A stretch of DNA of 64,000 nt, taken from contig NZ_CP043909.1 in NCBI RefSeq assembly GCF_008630915.1, positions 2,914,001-2,978,000 of the forward strand, in the 5' to 3' direction. Under the pieces are notes generated by a model. The model was not told the origin of the DNA. It worked only from the letters and a program-made list of their open reading frames with translations, and made no database searches. The stretch's first letter is position 1. Each line of letters begins with the position of its first letter. Source of the DNA: Acinetobacter suaedae. GTDB taxonomy: Bacteria; Pseudomonadota; Gammaproteobacteria; Pseudomonadales; Moraxellaceae. Below, piece after piece: positions 37,488 to 45,074 of the stretch. A program made the position numbers and the translations under genes.

Positions 37488-38350
37488 ACTTTCACCCCAT
37501 CGACCAAATTCGGGCTCATTGGGATTCGTGTGCGTTGATTTGAATATTGATGCTGTAACTGCCGAATCTTATTCAATTCATTCTGAAGTTGCTGCCATGT
37601 AGGGATATTAAAATCGCGCTCTAATAACGTTGGTTTCACACCACAAACTTGATAAGTGTATTCCAACAATGCCCAAACAGGATCACAGACTTCCGCACCA
37701 TGAGTATCAATGAGTAAATCTGTACTCACCTGTTCATGCCCTGCAATATGCAAATAACGAATACGTTGTTTCGGCATCGCTTCAATGAAAGCATAAGCAT
37801 CTGCTTGGTGGTTGATACTATTTACATAAACGTTATTCACGTCCAACAGCAATTCGCAATCTGCTTGGGTGATTACTTCACGAACAAAGTCTGCCTCGGA
37901 CATTTCAGCATTCGGCATAAGATAAGTAGAAACATTTTCCAATACTAATCTGCGCCCTAAAATATCTTGAACTTGAGAAATCCGTTCCACTACATACTTC
38001 ACAGCAGCTTCAGTCATTGGGATAGGCAAGAGATCGTATAGATAACCACCATCATTGGTATAACTCAGATGTTCCGAATAAATCTCGACTTGATAAGCAT
38101 CTAAGAATTTCTTGATTTGGTGAATAAAATCAATATTTAAGGGATGAGGACCACCAACGGACAAAGAGAGTCCGTGACAAATCAATGGAGATTTTTCTAC
38201 ACACTGAGCTAGAATTTTGGCATGTCGACCACCAAAGCCCATCCAATTTTCTGGAGCAACTTCAATAAAATCAGGATGGTGAGTCGCACCTAAAAAAGCC
38301 TCGATAAAATCTCGTCTTAGACCAAGACCAACACTTGTGATTGCATCCAT
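37484..38350 (-). CDS. MNIO (DUF692) multinuclear iron oxidase, HvfB/BufB type
   Basis: The 288-residue TIM-barrel protein carries the metal ligands of the family in order: FIEVAPENWMGFGG, ICHGLSLSVGGPHPL, IYSEHLSY, VLENVSTYLMP, LLLDVNNVYVNSINH, HIAGHE and DTHGAEV. MNIOs bind two or three irons and oxidise cysteine residues of ribosomal peptides to oxazolone/thioamide or thiooxazole groups. Here the substrate is surely the KCG-repeat peptide encoded just upstream. Confidence 0.92.
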   Translation of the reverse strand: MDAITSVGLGLRRDFIEAFLGATHHPDFIEVAPENWMGFGGRHAKILAQCVEKSPLICHGLSLSVGGPHPLNIDFIHQIKKFLDAYQVEIYSEHLSYTNDGGYLYDLLPIPMTEAAVKYVVERISQVQDILGRRLVLENVSTYLMPNAEMSEADFVREVITQADCELLLDVNNVYVNSINHQADAYAFIEAMPKQRIRYLHIAGHEQVSTDLLIDTHGAEVCDPVWALLEYTYQVCGVKPTLLERDFNIPTWQQLQNELNKIRQLQHQYSNQRTRIPMSPNLVDGVKV

Positions 38351-38368
38351 AAAGAATCCTTTTGGTGA

Positions 38369-38397
38369 ATGACAGCCATCTTTTTAGATGCTGTCAT
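38369..38397 (-). other. Stem-loop between the precursor gene and the MNIO gene
   Basis: ATGACAG (38369-38375) pairs with CTGTCAT (38391-38397), with an inner CATC/GATG extension. It lies between the precursor stop (38416) and the MNIO start (38350), like the pqqA-pqqB stem, and may raise precursor over enzyme levels. Confidence 0.7.
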
Positions 38398-38415
38398 CAA
38401 CCGTCTGCATAAGGC

Positions 38416-38721
38416 TTAGTGAGCGCCACACTTCCCATCAGCCACTTTTTTGTCTGCACCACATTTTGCATCTGCCATTTTTTTGTCTGCACCGCATTTA
38501 GCATCCGCAGCTTTTTTATCTGCACCGCATTTTGCATCGGTCGTTTTGTGTTGTTTTTTCGCTTTATCTGAACCACATTTCGCTTCACCACATTTTGCAT
38601 CTGCAGTTTTAGTCACATGTGTTTCAGTCGTCGTCGATGCTGCCGAAACTTGAGTTGCTGCACCAACCATAGATAATGCAACTAAAGCGGCAACCGAAGT
38701 CATTGAGTTTAATTTATTCAT
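38416..38721 (-). CDS. KCG-repeat secreted precursor peptide (bufferin/HvfA type)
   Basis: The start at 38721 (MNKLNSMTSVAALVALS) follows AAGGAA; a longer open frame upstream covers the promoter and is not coding. The 101-residue protein has a Sec signal peptide (cleavage likely after VSA, near residue 27) and a mature part with six cysteines at 44, 49, 65, 76, 87 and 98, each in a KCG motif, and no others. Four lie at an exact 11-residue period (KCGADKK-x-ADA). Related DUF2282/HvfA-type peptides are oxidised at EGKCG-like motifs and then bind copper in the periplasm. Here the motifs read DAKCG, EAKCG or DGKCG. Confidence 0.88.
   Translation of the reverse strand: MNKLNSMTSVAALVALSMVGAATQVSAASTTTETHVTKTADAKCGEAKCGSDKAKKQHKTTDAKCGADKKAADAKCGADKKMADAKCGADKKVADGKCGAH
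38422..38532 (-). repeat. 33-bp tandem repeat coding the KCG units
   Basis: Codons 64-100 of the precursor are a run of 33-bp units, each encoding KCGADKK, one variable residue (A, M or V) and AD plus A or G. The near-identical DNA suggests recent duplication, so copy number may vary between strains. Confidence 0.85.
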
Positions 38722-38770
38722 TGTGAAGTTCCTTTTAAGTAAATATTGCTTTTGTACTAGGTACATAAAA

Positions 38771-38799
38771 TTAGACGTACGAACAATCAAATTATTACA
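38771..38799 (-). promoter_or_regulatory. ECF-type promoter of the precursor operon
   Basis: On the minus strand TGTAAT (38794-38799) and CGTCTAA (38771-38777) are 16 bp apart. CGTC-type -10 boxes are typical of ECF sigma factors. The expected start would give a leader of about 44 bases before the precursor ATG. A matching promoter faces the other way 22 bp away. Confidence 0.7.
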
Positions 38800-38820
38800 G
38801 TCAAATTTAGGTTTTTTTTG

Positions 38821-38849
38821 TGTAAGAAATCAAAAATTCAAACGACTAA
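38821..38849 (+). promoter_or_regulatory. ECF-type promoter of the DoxX gene
   Basis: TGTAAG (38821-38826) and CGACTAA (38843-38849) are 16 bp apart, the same layout as the opposite promoter (TGTAA, 16 bp, CG-x-CTAA). It lies 33 bp before the DoxX ATG. The agreement of both elements is strong evidence of a shared sigma factor. Confidence 0.7.
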
Positions 38850-38882
38850 ACATTATTCAATACGAGTCGGTGTGAAATCCTC

Positions 38883-39503
38883 ATGAATAAACTTATTTAT
38901 CCTTTATTATTACGCTATCAGAATTTTTGTTCATATCTAAAACATTTCGATGGAATTGCAGCACTTTCCTTAAGACTGTTTCTGATTCCAGTGTTTTGGA
39001 TGGCAGGTTCAAATAAACTTGCTCATTTTGCAGATACCGTTGAATGGTTTGGCAATCCTGACTGGGGCTTAGGATTACCCTTTCCAACACTGATGGCGAC
39101 ACTAGCAACCTCTGCTGAGCTGGGTGGTGCAATTTTATTAGCACTTGGATTGGCAACTCGGCTGATTAGTATTCCACTGATGATCACTATGCTCGTCGCG
39201 ATATTTACCGTGCATTTACCTAATGGCTGGCAAGCGATTGCTGATCCCAATGCTCCTTTTGCAAATATGCAAGTGATGGATTCCGCAGAAAAATTAGAGA
39301 AAGCAAGAGAGATTTTAAGTGCCTATGGCAACTATGACTGGCTCACATCGAGTGGTTCATTTGTGATTTTAAATAACGGAATTGAGTTTGCAGTGACCTA
39401 TTTTGTGATGTTACTTGCGTTACTCGTTCTAGGTGGTGGTCGCTATGTCAGTCTAGATTATTGGTTGAATCACCTGATACAAAAAATTTATCGTAAACAA
39501 TAA
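38883..39503 (+). CDS. DoxX-family membrane protein
   Basis: The 206-residue protein has about four to five membrane helices and DoxX features (SLRLFLIPVFWMAGSNKLAHF, ATSAELGGAILLALGLATRL). A periplasmic or cytoplasmic insert of about 60 residues lies before the last helix. DoxX-type proteins are frequent partners in MNIO/bufferin gene clusters, where they may handle redox steps in the membrane. Its promoter matches that of the precursor operon. Confidence 0.87.
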   Translation: MNKLIYPLLLRYQNFCSYLKHFDGIAALSLRLFLIPVFWMAGSNKLAHFADTVEWFGNPDWGLGLPFPTLMATLATSAELGGAILLALGLATRLISIPLMITMLVAIFTVHLPNGWQAIADPNAPFANMQVMDSAEKLEKAREILSAYGNYDWLTSSGSFVILNNGIEFAVTYFVMLLALLVLGGGRYVSLDYWLNHLIQKIYRKQ

Positions 39504-39572
39504 GTTCTGTTGCCAATCTTATTGCGCATCGAACTCCCATAACAAGGGCGTTCGATATCCTTGAAAAGCGAA

Positions 39573-39830
39573 TTAGCCCTTTTGCACCAAATAACGATAT
39601 TCAGTATTGCTATTTTCATCCAAACTTTCTTCTTTGAGTAATAATTCATGTCCAAGATGCATACAAAACTTTGGAATATCCCATGAGGTTGAAGGATCGG
39701 TTGCAAACACCTCAACAATATCACCTGACTTTGCTCTACGGATCGCTTGATGCAACATCATCACAGGCTCAGGGCAACGTAACCCTCTAGTATTGAGTTG
39801 AACAGTAGCAAGTTTTGATTGTTCAGACAT
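39573..39830 (-). CDS. tusA: Sulfurtransferase TusA
   Basis: The 85-residue protein (start at MSEQSK, 39830; a TTG four codons earlier is less likely) has the active cysteine in TRGLRCPEPVMMLHQAI, the TusA signature. TusA passes persulfide sulfur from IscS toward tRNA 2-thiouridine and molybdenum cofactor. It stands alone, convergent with the DoxX gene. Confidence 0.9.
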   Translation of the reverse strand: MSEQSKLATVQLNTRGLRCPEPVMMLHQAIRRAKSGDIVEVFATDPSTSWDIPKFCMHLGHELLLKEESLDENSNTEYRYLVQKG

Positions 39831-40005
39831 GATAAAGCTCAAATATTTTCATATTCACATTTTACCATAAAGTGAACTTCTAAAAATCATCAACAGCATT
39901 TTGAAAAACTGTACATTTCTTGCATCGTTTTATTGATGCATATCGGCTTTATCTTCGGTATGATGAAAATCATCTAATTGATATAGAGAGTCTTTAGGAA
40001 AGATC

Positions 40006-40845
40006 ATGATCGAGGAATCCAGTCCGTCGTGGGGTATGCGTGGCTTAAGAAAATGGTTAGGAACCGCACCCGAAACCCGCGATGAATTACTCAAGTTAGT
40101 TCAAGACTCCCGTCGCTTTTTAGAGCCAGATACTGTTGCTATGCTTGAGGGTGTTCTCGATCTGCCAGCAACAAAGATTCGAGAAGTCATGACCCCTCGT
40201 ACAGCGATTATTAGCTTGCAGGAAGATGACCAGTTACTCGATATCTTAGATGTTCTTATCGACTCAGCGCATTCTCGCTTTCCAGTTTTTTCATCGGAAC
40301 AAGGGGATAATGTAGTTGGAATTCTGTTAGCTAAAGATCTTTTACCGTTCTTAACAGATCGTAATGCTAAAGTAGATATTCGTGCTTTAATGCGACAACC
40401 TTTATTTGTTCCTGAGAGTGCACGTTCCGATCAAGTTTTGCGGATGCTTAAAAATACACAAACGCATATCGCTATTGTAATTGATGAGTATGGATCAACT
40501 TCTGGTTTAGTCACGCTTGAAGACATTCTCGAAGAAATTGTGGGTGAAATTGAAGACGAGCATGATATTGCTGATGAAGAAGCATTATTTATCGTTCCAG
40601 ATAATGATCCTACGACTTCAAATACATGGATTGTGCAAGCATTAACCCCAATTGAACATTTCAATACGGTGCTCAATGCAGACTTTTCTGATGATGAAGT
40701 TGAAACTATGGGTGGACTATTACTCCAAGAAATTGGTCTTGTCAGTGATTTACAAGGTCAAACCATCGAGCTTGGAACATGGCAATTTACCATTATTGAA
40801 GCAGATGCACGTACAATTCACCTGATTCGAGCAGTCCGTCAATGA
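40006..40845 (+). CDS. corC: CorC/HlyC-type CBS-domain protein
   Basis: The 279-residue protein has two CBS domains (about 65-190, with REVMTPRTAIISLQ and HIAIVIDEYGSTSGLVTLEDILEEIVGEI) and a CorC_HlyC C-terminal domain (about 200-278). It has no membrane segment. CorC is linked to magnesium/cobalt resistance. The AGGAAAG site precedes the ATG, and the stop overlaps the lnt start by four bases, as in many gammaproteobacteria. Confidence 0.92.
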   Translation: MIEESSPSWGMRGLRKWLGTAPETRDELLKLVQDSRRFLEPDTVAMLEGVLDLPATKIREVMTPRTAIISLQEDDQLLDILDVLIDSAHSRFPVFSSEQGDNVVGILLAKDLLPFLTDRNAKVDIRALMRQPLFVPESARSDQVLRMLKNTQTHIAIVIDEYGSTSGLVTLEDILEEIVGEIEDEHDIADEEALFIVPDNDPTTSNTWIVQALTPIEHFNTVLNADFSDDEVETMGGLLLQEIGLVSDLQGQTIELGTWQFTIIEADARTIHLIRAVRQ

Positions 40846-42401
40846 GAAACTTTTTTGACAAGCTGTTAAGCCCTGCCAACAATCAAAAACAGTTGCCTTT
40901 TATTATTCCTTTATTGATTGCTCTCATTTCAGGTGCGATCTTTAGTTTGGCACTAGCACCCTATTATTTTTGGTGGCTTGCGATTCTATCGCCTGCATTG
41001 TTATATGCGACTTTGAGACAACGAAACCCTAAACAAGCCTTCATATTAGGCTGGGCCTATGGTTTTGGGCTATGGTTTGTAGGCGCTTTTTGGCTCTATA
41101 CGTCCATTCATGTCTACGGCGATACCAATGCAGTTCTCAGTGTCTTAATGATCAGCATCATGGCATTGTTAATGGGGCTATTTACTGCCCTGCAAACATG
41201 GCTATATCGTCGCTTTTTCCCAGAAACACCTCTGACCTTTGCCCCACTTTGGGTTTTGTTTGAATGGACCAAAACTTGGGTGTTCACTGGTTTTCCGTGG
41301 TTATTTACTGGTTATGCCTTCACTGAACGCTTCCTAGATGGCTATGCCCCATTATTTGGTATCTATGCCGTCTCATTTGTGGTGATTGTACTTGCTTGCG
41401 CGCTGGTGGAAATTCTGAATCGACGCTGGTTTTGGGCGATTCCGTCTGCACTCTTATTGATCGGTGCATGGGGTGCAGGGCTTATTCAATTTGTTCAACC
41501 TAAAGACGAAAAACCACTCAAGGTTTCTTTACTTCAAGGGAATATTCCCCAAGATCTCAAGTGGTTGACTGAATATCAGATTAAAACCCTCGAAATTTAT
41601 GCAAACTTATCACGCAAAGAATGGGGACAAGACCTCATCGTTTGGCCTGAATCCTCGATTCCTTTGTTTCAAACTGATATTCCTGATTTTCTAAAGGCGA
41701 TGGCTGTCCAAGCCAAAAAGACCGACACGGCTTGGGTTACAGGCATACCATACTGGGATATTCAGAGATCACAACAAGTTGGTGAACCACTGTACTATAA
41801 CAGTATTATGGCTTCTGGCAGTGACTCTTCTGGTTTATACAAGAAACAACGTTTAGTTCCTTTTGGCGAATACATTCCACTATCAGGAATGTTGAAGTGG
41901 GTGCTGCCAGCCATGCAAAATGATGTCAGTATGGCAGGATTTTCTCGTGGCGAAGCCAATCAAAAACCATTGATGGTTAAAGGTCATGCTTTAGCAGCAG
42001 CGATTTGCTATGAAGTTGCCTATCCAAATCTAACCCGTCGGAATGCACTCAATAGTGACTTTCTCATTACGGTTTCGAATGATGCATGGTTTACAGGTAC
42101 AGCAGGCCCTTGGCAGCATTTACAAATGGTTCAAATGCGTGCCAAAGAAAATGGACGTTGGTTTATTCGTGCAACCAATACTGGTGTGACTGCATTTATC
42201 GATCATCATGGACATATTGTTAAACAAGCACCTATCGATGAAGAGGCAGTATTACGTGGGGAATTACCTGCTATGCAAGGGCAAACCTTATATAGTCGTT
42301 TAAGTGATTATCCAATCCTTATCTTCTCATTACTTTTATTAATTGTAGGCTGGATGTATCGTCCACGTAAGGTCGATGTTTCTTTCAAATCACGTCGATA
42401 A
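40842..42401 (+). CDS. lnt: Apolipoprotein N-acyltransferase
   Basis: The 519-residue protein has about six N-terminal membrane helices (up to 210), a nitrilase-like periplasmic domain (about 220-485) and a last helix. The catalytic triad is visible as the Glu in IVWPESSIPLF, the Lys in YKKQRLVPFGEYIP and the Cys in AAICYEVAYPN. It adds the third acyl chain to lipoproteins in the inner membrane. Confidence 0.95.
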   Translation: MRNFFDKLLSPANNQKQLPFIIPLLIALISGAIFSLALAPYYFWWLAILSPALLYATLRQRNPKQAFILGWAYGFGLWFVGAFWLYTSIHVYGDTNAVLSVLMISIMALLMGLFTALQTWLYRRFFPETPLTFAPLWVLFEWTKTWVFTGFPWLFTGYAFTERFLDGYAPLFGIYAVSFVVIVLACALVEILNRRWFWAIPSALLLIGAWGAGLIQFVQPKDEKPLKVSLLQGNIPQDLKWLTEYQIKTLEIYANLSRKEWGQDLIVWPESSIPLFQTDIPDFLKAMAVQAKKTDTAWVTGIPYWDIQRSQQVGEPLYYNSIMASGSDSSGLYKKQRLVPFGEYIPLSGMLKWVLPAMQNDVSMAGFSRGEANQKPLMVKGHALAAAICYEVAYPNLTRRNALNSDFLITVSNDAWFTGTAGPWQHLQMVQMRAKENGRWFIRATNTGVTAFIDHHGHIVKQAPIDEEAVLRGELPAMQGQTLYSRLSDYPILIFSLLLLIVGWMYRPRKVDVSFKSRR

Positions 42402-42405
42402 TATG

Positions 42406-42440
42406 AAAAAGAGCGTTTTACAATAAAACGCTCTTTTTTT
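42406..42440 (+). terminator. Terminator of corC-lnt
   Basis: AAAAAGAGCGTTTTA pairs with TAAAACGCTCTTTTT over CAA, followed by more T, five bases after the lnt stop. Confidence 0.94.
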
Positions 42441-42522
42441 GACCCAAAAATATTTACATCATTACGAATAGCTTTTGTATTTGCCTCAGAAAAAATAGAC
42501 GATGTAAAAGCTCGAATGAGAG

Positions 42523-42867
42523 TTAAAGTACCAACGACAATTGCAAAGATAAATACGCGACTAAACTAGACAAAAATAGCATGGGAACATAGCGATATGT
42601 TTTAAATAAAAATTGCTCGTATTTAGAAATCAAATCTGCATGATGCCAAACACTGGTTTTCAAAGCACTTAAAAAACATAAGACAAACCATGCACTCAAC
42701 ATACTCAGTGCAAAAAAGCCAATCATAATTTGGCTACTGCCTTCAGTTGTTTGCCATAAAGTCAAAGCCCCTTGACTAATCGGTAATAAAGTTAAAATAA
42801 GCAATACAGATTTCAGCATTGCCCAATGAAACTGATTCAGTTCATCCAACACAAAAAATGCTTTCAT
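42523..42867 (-). CDS. Small uncharacterised membrane protein
   Basis: The 114-residue protein has three predicted membrane helices (about 16-38, 46-68, 92-113) and a charged loop HHADLISKYEQFLFKTYR. No family was recognised. It lies alone; downstream of gspG by about 260 bp on the same strand. Confidence 0.65.
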   Translation of the reverse strand: MKAFFVLDELNQFHWAMLKSVLLILTLLPISQGALTLWQTTEGSSQIMIGFFALSMLSAWFVLCFLSALKTSVWHHADLISKYEQFLFKTYRYVPMLFLSSLVAYLSLQLSLVL

Positions 42868-43073
42868 CTGTTATCTCCACACGTCAATTCAATGATCTAA
42901 ATTTATTATGCAAAGCTTTGATCTAAAGAAAAAGTCTATTTTTATGCTTATTTCTTTTTTCTTGTAACCATTAAATATGGGAACAATTCTTATTATAAAT
43001 CTCAAATCTAAAATATTTTATCAACTCTTTTTATTTCAAAAACTTAAAGTTAATTTTATTATTAAGAAACATT

Positions 43074-43115
43074 ATCACTTCACTCTTTATTAATTTAAAT
43101 TAAGAATGAAGTGAT
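43074..43115 (-). other. Hairpin downstream of gspG
   Basis: ATCACTTCA (43074-43082) pairs with TGAAGTGAT (43107-43115), with an AT-rich inner part, 16 bp after the gspG stop. A T run is present only on the plus side. The rest of 42868-43130 is AT-rich and holds nothing else recognisable. Confidence 0.5.
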
Positions 43116-43130
43116 ATTTTTAATCAAAAA

Positions 43131-43721
43131 TTATGGTTGATAATAAATATCGGCATCGTTGCCTTCCCCACCTTCTTTACCATCTGCACCAAATGAATAT
43201 AAATCAAATGGTCGACCATCACGACCTGGAATGACGTACTGTAAATCATTTTCCCAACTGTCTTTTGGATAACCACCTTTCACATAACCACCAGGCAACC
43301 AATTTTTTGCAGATGCAGGCTGATTCACTAAAGCATCTAAACCACCATCTTGCATTGATGGGTAACGACCATTGTCCAGTTTATATTGATCTAATGCTCC
43401 AGCCACGCCTTTTAAAGTAATTTGTGTGGTATCCACTTTTGCTTTTTCACCACGCCCCATCACATTCGGAACGATCAACGCAGCAAGTACACCAAGAATG
43501 ACAATAACAACCATCACTTCGATGAGCGTAAATCCTGAACGAGGGTTAACAAAGTGCAACTTTGTCCGAGTGCAAGATGGAGAGCTATGCTCGGAGTGGG
43601 CACGCTTCATTCGAACAACGCTCGACCGCGCCTCTATGCTTTGAGTGCAAGTATTCAAGCTTTGTTCAACATTGTGCTTATTCATTGAATTATTCATATT
43701 CATCTCTTTCATGTCACTCAT
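43131..43721 (-). CDS. gspG: Type II secretion major pseudopilin GspG with unusual N-terminal leader
   Basis: The core is a clear GspG: the prepilin cleavage motif RSG-FTLIEVMVVIVILGVLAALIVPNV followed by DQYKLDNGRYPSMQDGGLDALV, WENDLQYVIPG and the calcium-site SFGADGKEGGEGNDADI. The Glu5 of the mature protein is present. The open frame adds 63 residues before the cleavage site, against 6-10 in most GspG proteins; part of it looks inserted. ATG 43721 overlaps the gspF stop (TAATG); later starts at 43697 or at M38 (43610, giving a 26-residue leader) are possible. It forms the T2SS pseudopilus. Confidence 0.88.
   Translation of the reverse strand: MSDMKEMNMNNSMNKHNVEQSLNTCTQSIEARSSVVRMKRAHSEHSSPSCTRTKLHFVNPRSGFTLIEVMVVIVILGVLAALIVPNVMGRGEKAKVDTTQITLKGVAGALDQYKLDNGRYPSMQDGGLDALVNQPASAKNWLPGGYVKGGYPKDSWENDLQYVIPGRDGRPFDLYSFGADGKEGGEGNDADIYYQP
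43550..43660. repeat. Possible palindromic insertion in the gspG leader
   Basis: This stretch is more GC-rich than its surroundings and holds inverted repeats: ACAAAG-TGCAA-CTTTGT near 43549-43565, GAGC-TAT-GCTC near 43582-43592, and CCGAG/CTCGG around it. It encodes the odd part of the leader. A REP-like or other small mobile element fused in frame is suspected; other copies were not seen in this window. Confidence 0.35.
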
Positions 43722-44926
43722 TAGATCATATTGTTCATATTAATAATTGGCAACATTACCGCGATCACAATCACCAACACAATTGCTGCCATAAAAATCA
43801 ACATTAAAGGTTCAAGTAATGCCAACAAGGTGGAGATAAATGTGGTGACCTCTCGATCTTGCATGGTCGATGCTCGATCTAACATCCGGTCTAATTCACC
43901 AGAAGCTTCGCCACTGCGAATCATTTGTACCATCATTGGTGGGAAATAGCCGCAACGCTCCAGTTGTGTTGCTAGATTCCCCCCTTCGGTGACACGTTCC
44001 ATCGCCACAGTAATTGCATCACGAATTACCCAGTTATTACTCACCTCTGCGCCAATACGTAAAGCCTCAACCAGAGGAACACCAGAACGCGTCAAAATAG
44101 ACAGAGTACTGGCAAAACGTGCTGCATTTATACCACGTGAAAGTTTACCAAATAGTGGCAATCTGAGCGTTAATCGGTCAAATGCATAATGACCTGCTGT
44201 CGTTCTTAAGAAACGGGTAAATAGAACCACAGCAATAAACCCAATGATCAACATTGCCACCCATGTCTGTTTAATAAAAGCACTGGCTTTCATCAGGGCA
44301 ACGGTAATCCACGGCAAGGCTTCTTTACTTTGCTCAAATGTTTTCACAATTTCGGGTACAACATAGGTCATCAGTCCCATAACAATTGCAAAGGACATCA
44401 GCATCAAGATAATTGGGTAAATCATTGCACCCTGAATTTTCTTTTGCATGGCAAAACGATTTTCAGTGTAATCTGAAAGCTGATCTAAAATCAGATCCAA
44501 ATGCCCTGATCGCTCACCAGCGGCGACCGTGGCAATATACAGCTCAGGAAAACGACCTGATTGCTGCATCCCTTGTGCCAGCGAATGCCCTTCTAACACC
44601 TTTGAGCGCACTGAGATCAATAGATTTTGGACATGTGATTTTTCACTCTGTTTGCTAACCGCACGCAATGCCTCTTCTAATGGAATACCCGCCGCCACTA
44701 AAACAGAAAGTTGCCGTGTCATCAAAGCCAGATCATAAGCACTAAAACCTTTTCTAAACCATGAGCGCTGTTGTTGTTTGTCTTTTTGTTCAACAGCATC
44801 GACCGCGATTGGCGTCCATGCTTTATCTCGTAACTGTTGACGAATTTGACGTGCAGAATCTCCTTCAAGCACACCTTTATGTTGCTTTCCAGAAGCATCA
44901 ATAGCAGTAAATTGATAAGCTGGCAT
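43721..44926 (-). CDS. gspF: Type II secretion inner-membrane platform protein GspF
   Basis: The 401-residue protein has the N-terminal YQFTAIDASGKQHKGVLEGDSARQIRQQL segment and two T2SSF domains (about 65-190 and 270-395), each with helices and the GxxLxxxL-type motif (VAAGIPLEEALRAVSKQ; TRSGVPLVEALRIGAE). Three membrane helices are present. GspF joins the GspE ATPase to the pseudopilus. It is coupled to gspG; no other gsp gene is in the window. Confidence 0.94.
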   Translation of the reverse strand: MPAYQFTAIDASGKQHKGVLEGDSARQIRQQLRDKAWTPIAVDAVEQKDKQQQRSWFRKGFSAYDLALMTRQLSVLVAAGIPLEEALRAVSKQSEKSHVQNLLISVRSKVLEGHSLAQGMQQSGRFPELYIATVAAGERSGHLDLILDQLSDYTENRFAMQKKIQGAMIYPIILMLMSFAIVMGLMTYVVPEIVKTFEQSKEALPWITVALMKASAFIKQTWVAMLIIGFIAVVLFTRFLRTTAGHYAFDRLTLRLPLFGKLSRGINAARFASTLSILTRSGVPLVEALRIGAEVSNNWVIRDAITVAMERVTEGGNLATQLERCGYFPPMMVQMIRSGEASGELDRMLDRASTMQDREVTTFISTLLALLEPLMLIFMAAIVLVIVIAVMLPIINMNNMI

Positions 44927-45074
44927 GGTTCTGTTCTAATTGTCCCAAAATAGTTGTCGTTACTGTTGCATCCATATGCTGGAATCATTCATATTCATTT
45001 ATACATAACGCTCAGCACTTTAGCATAATTATATGACATACAGTCATGCCATTTTACACGTGAATGAAACCCAT

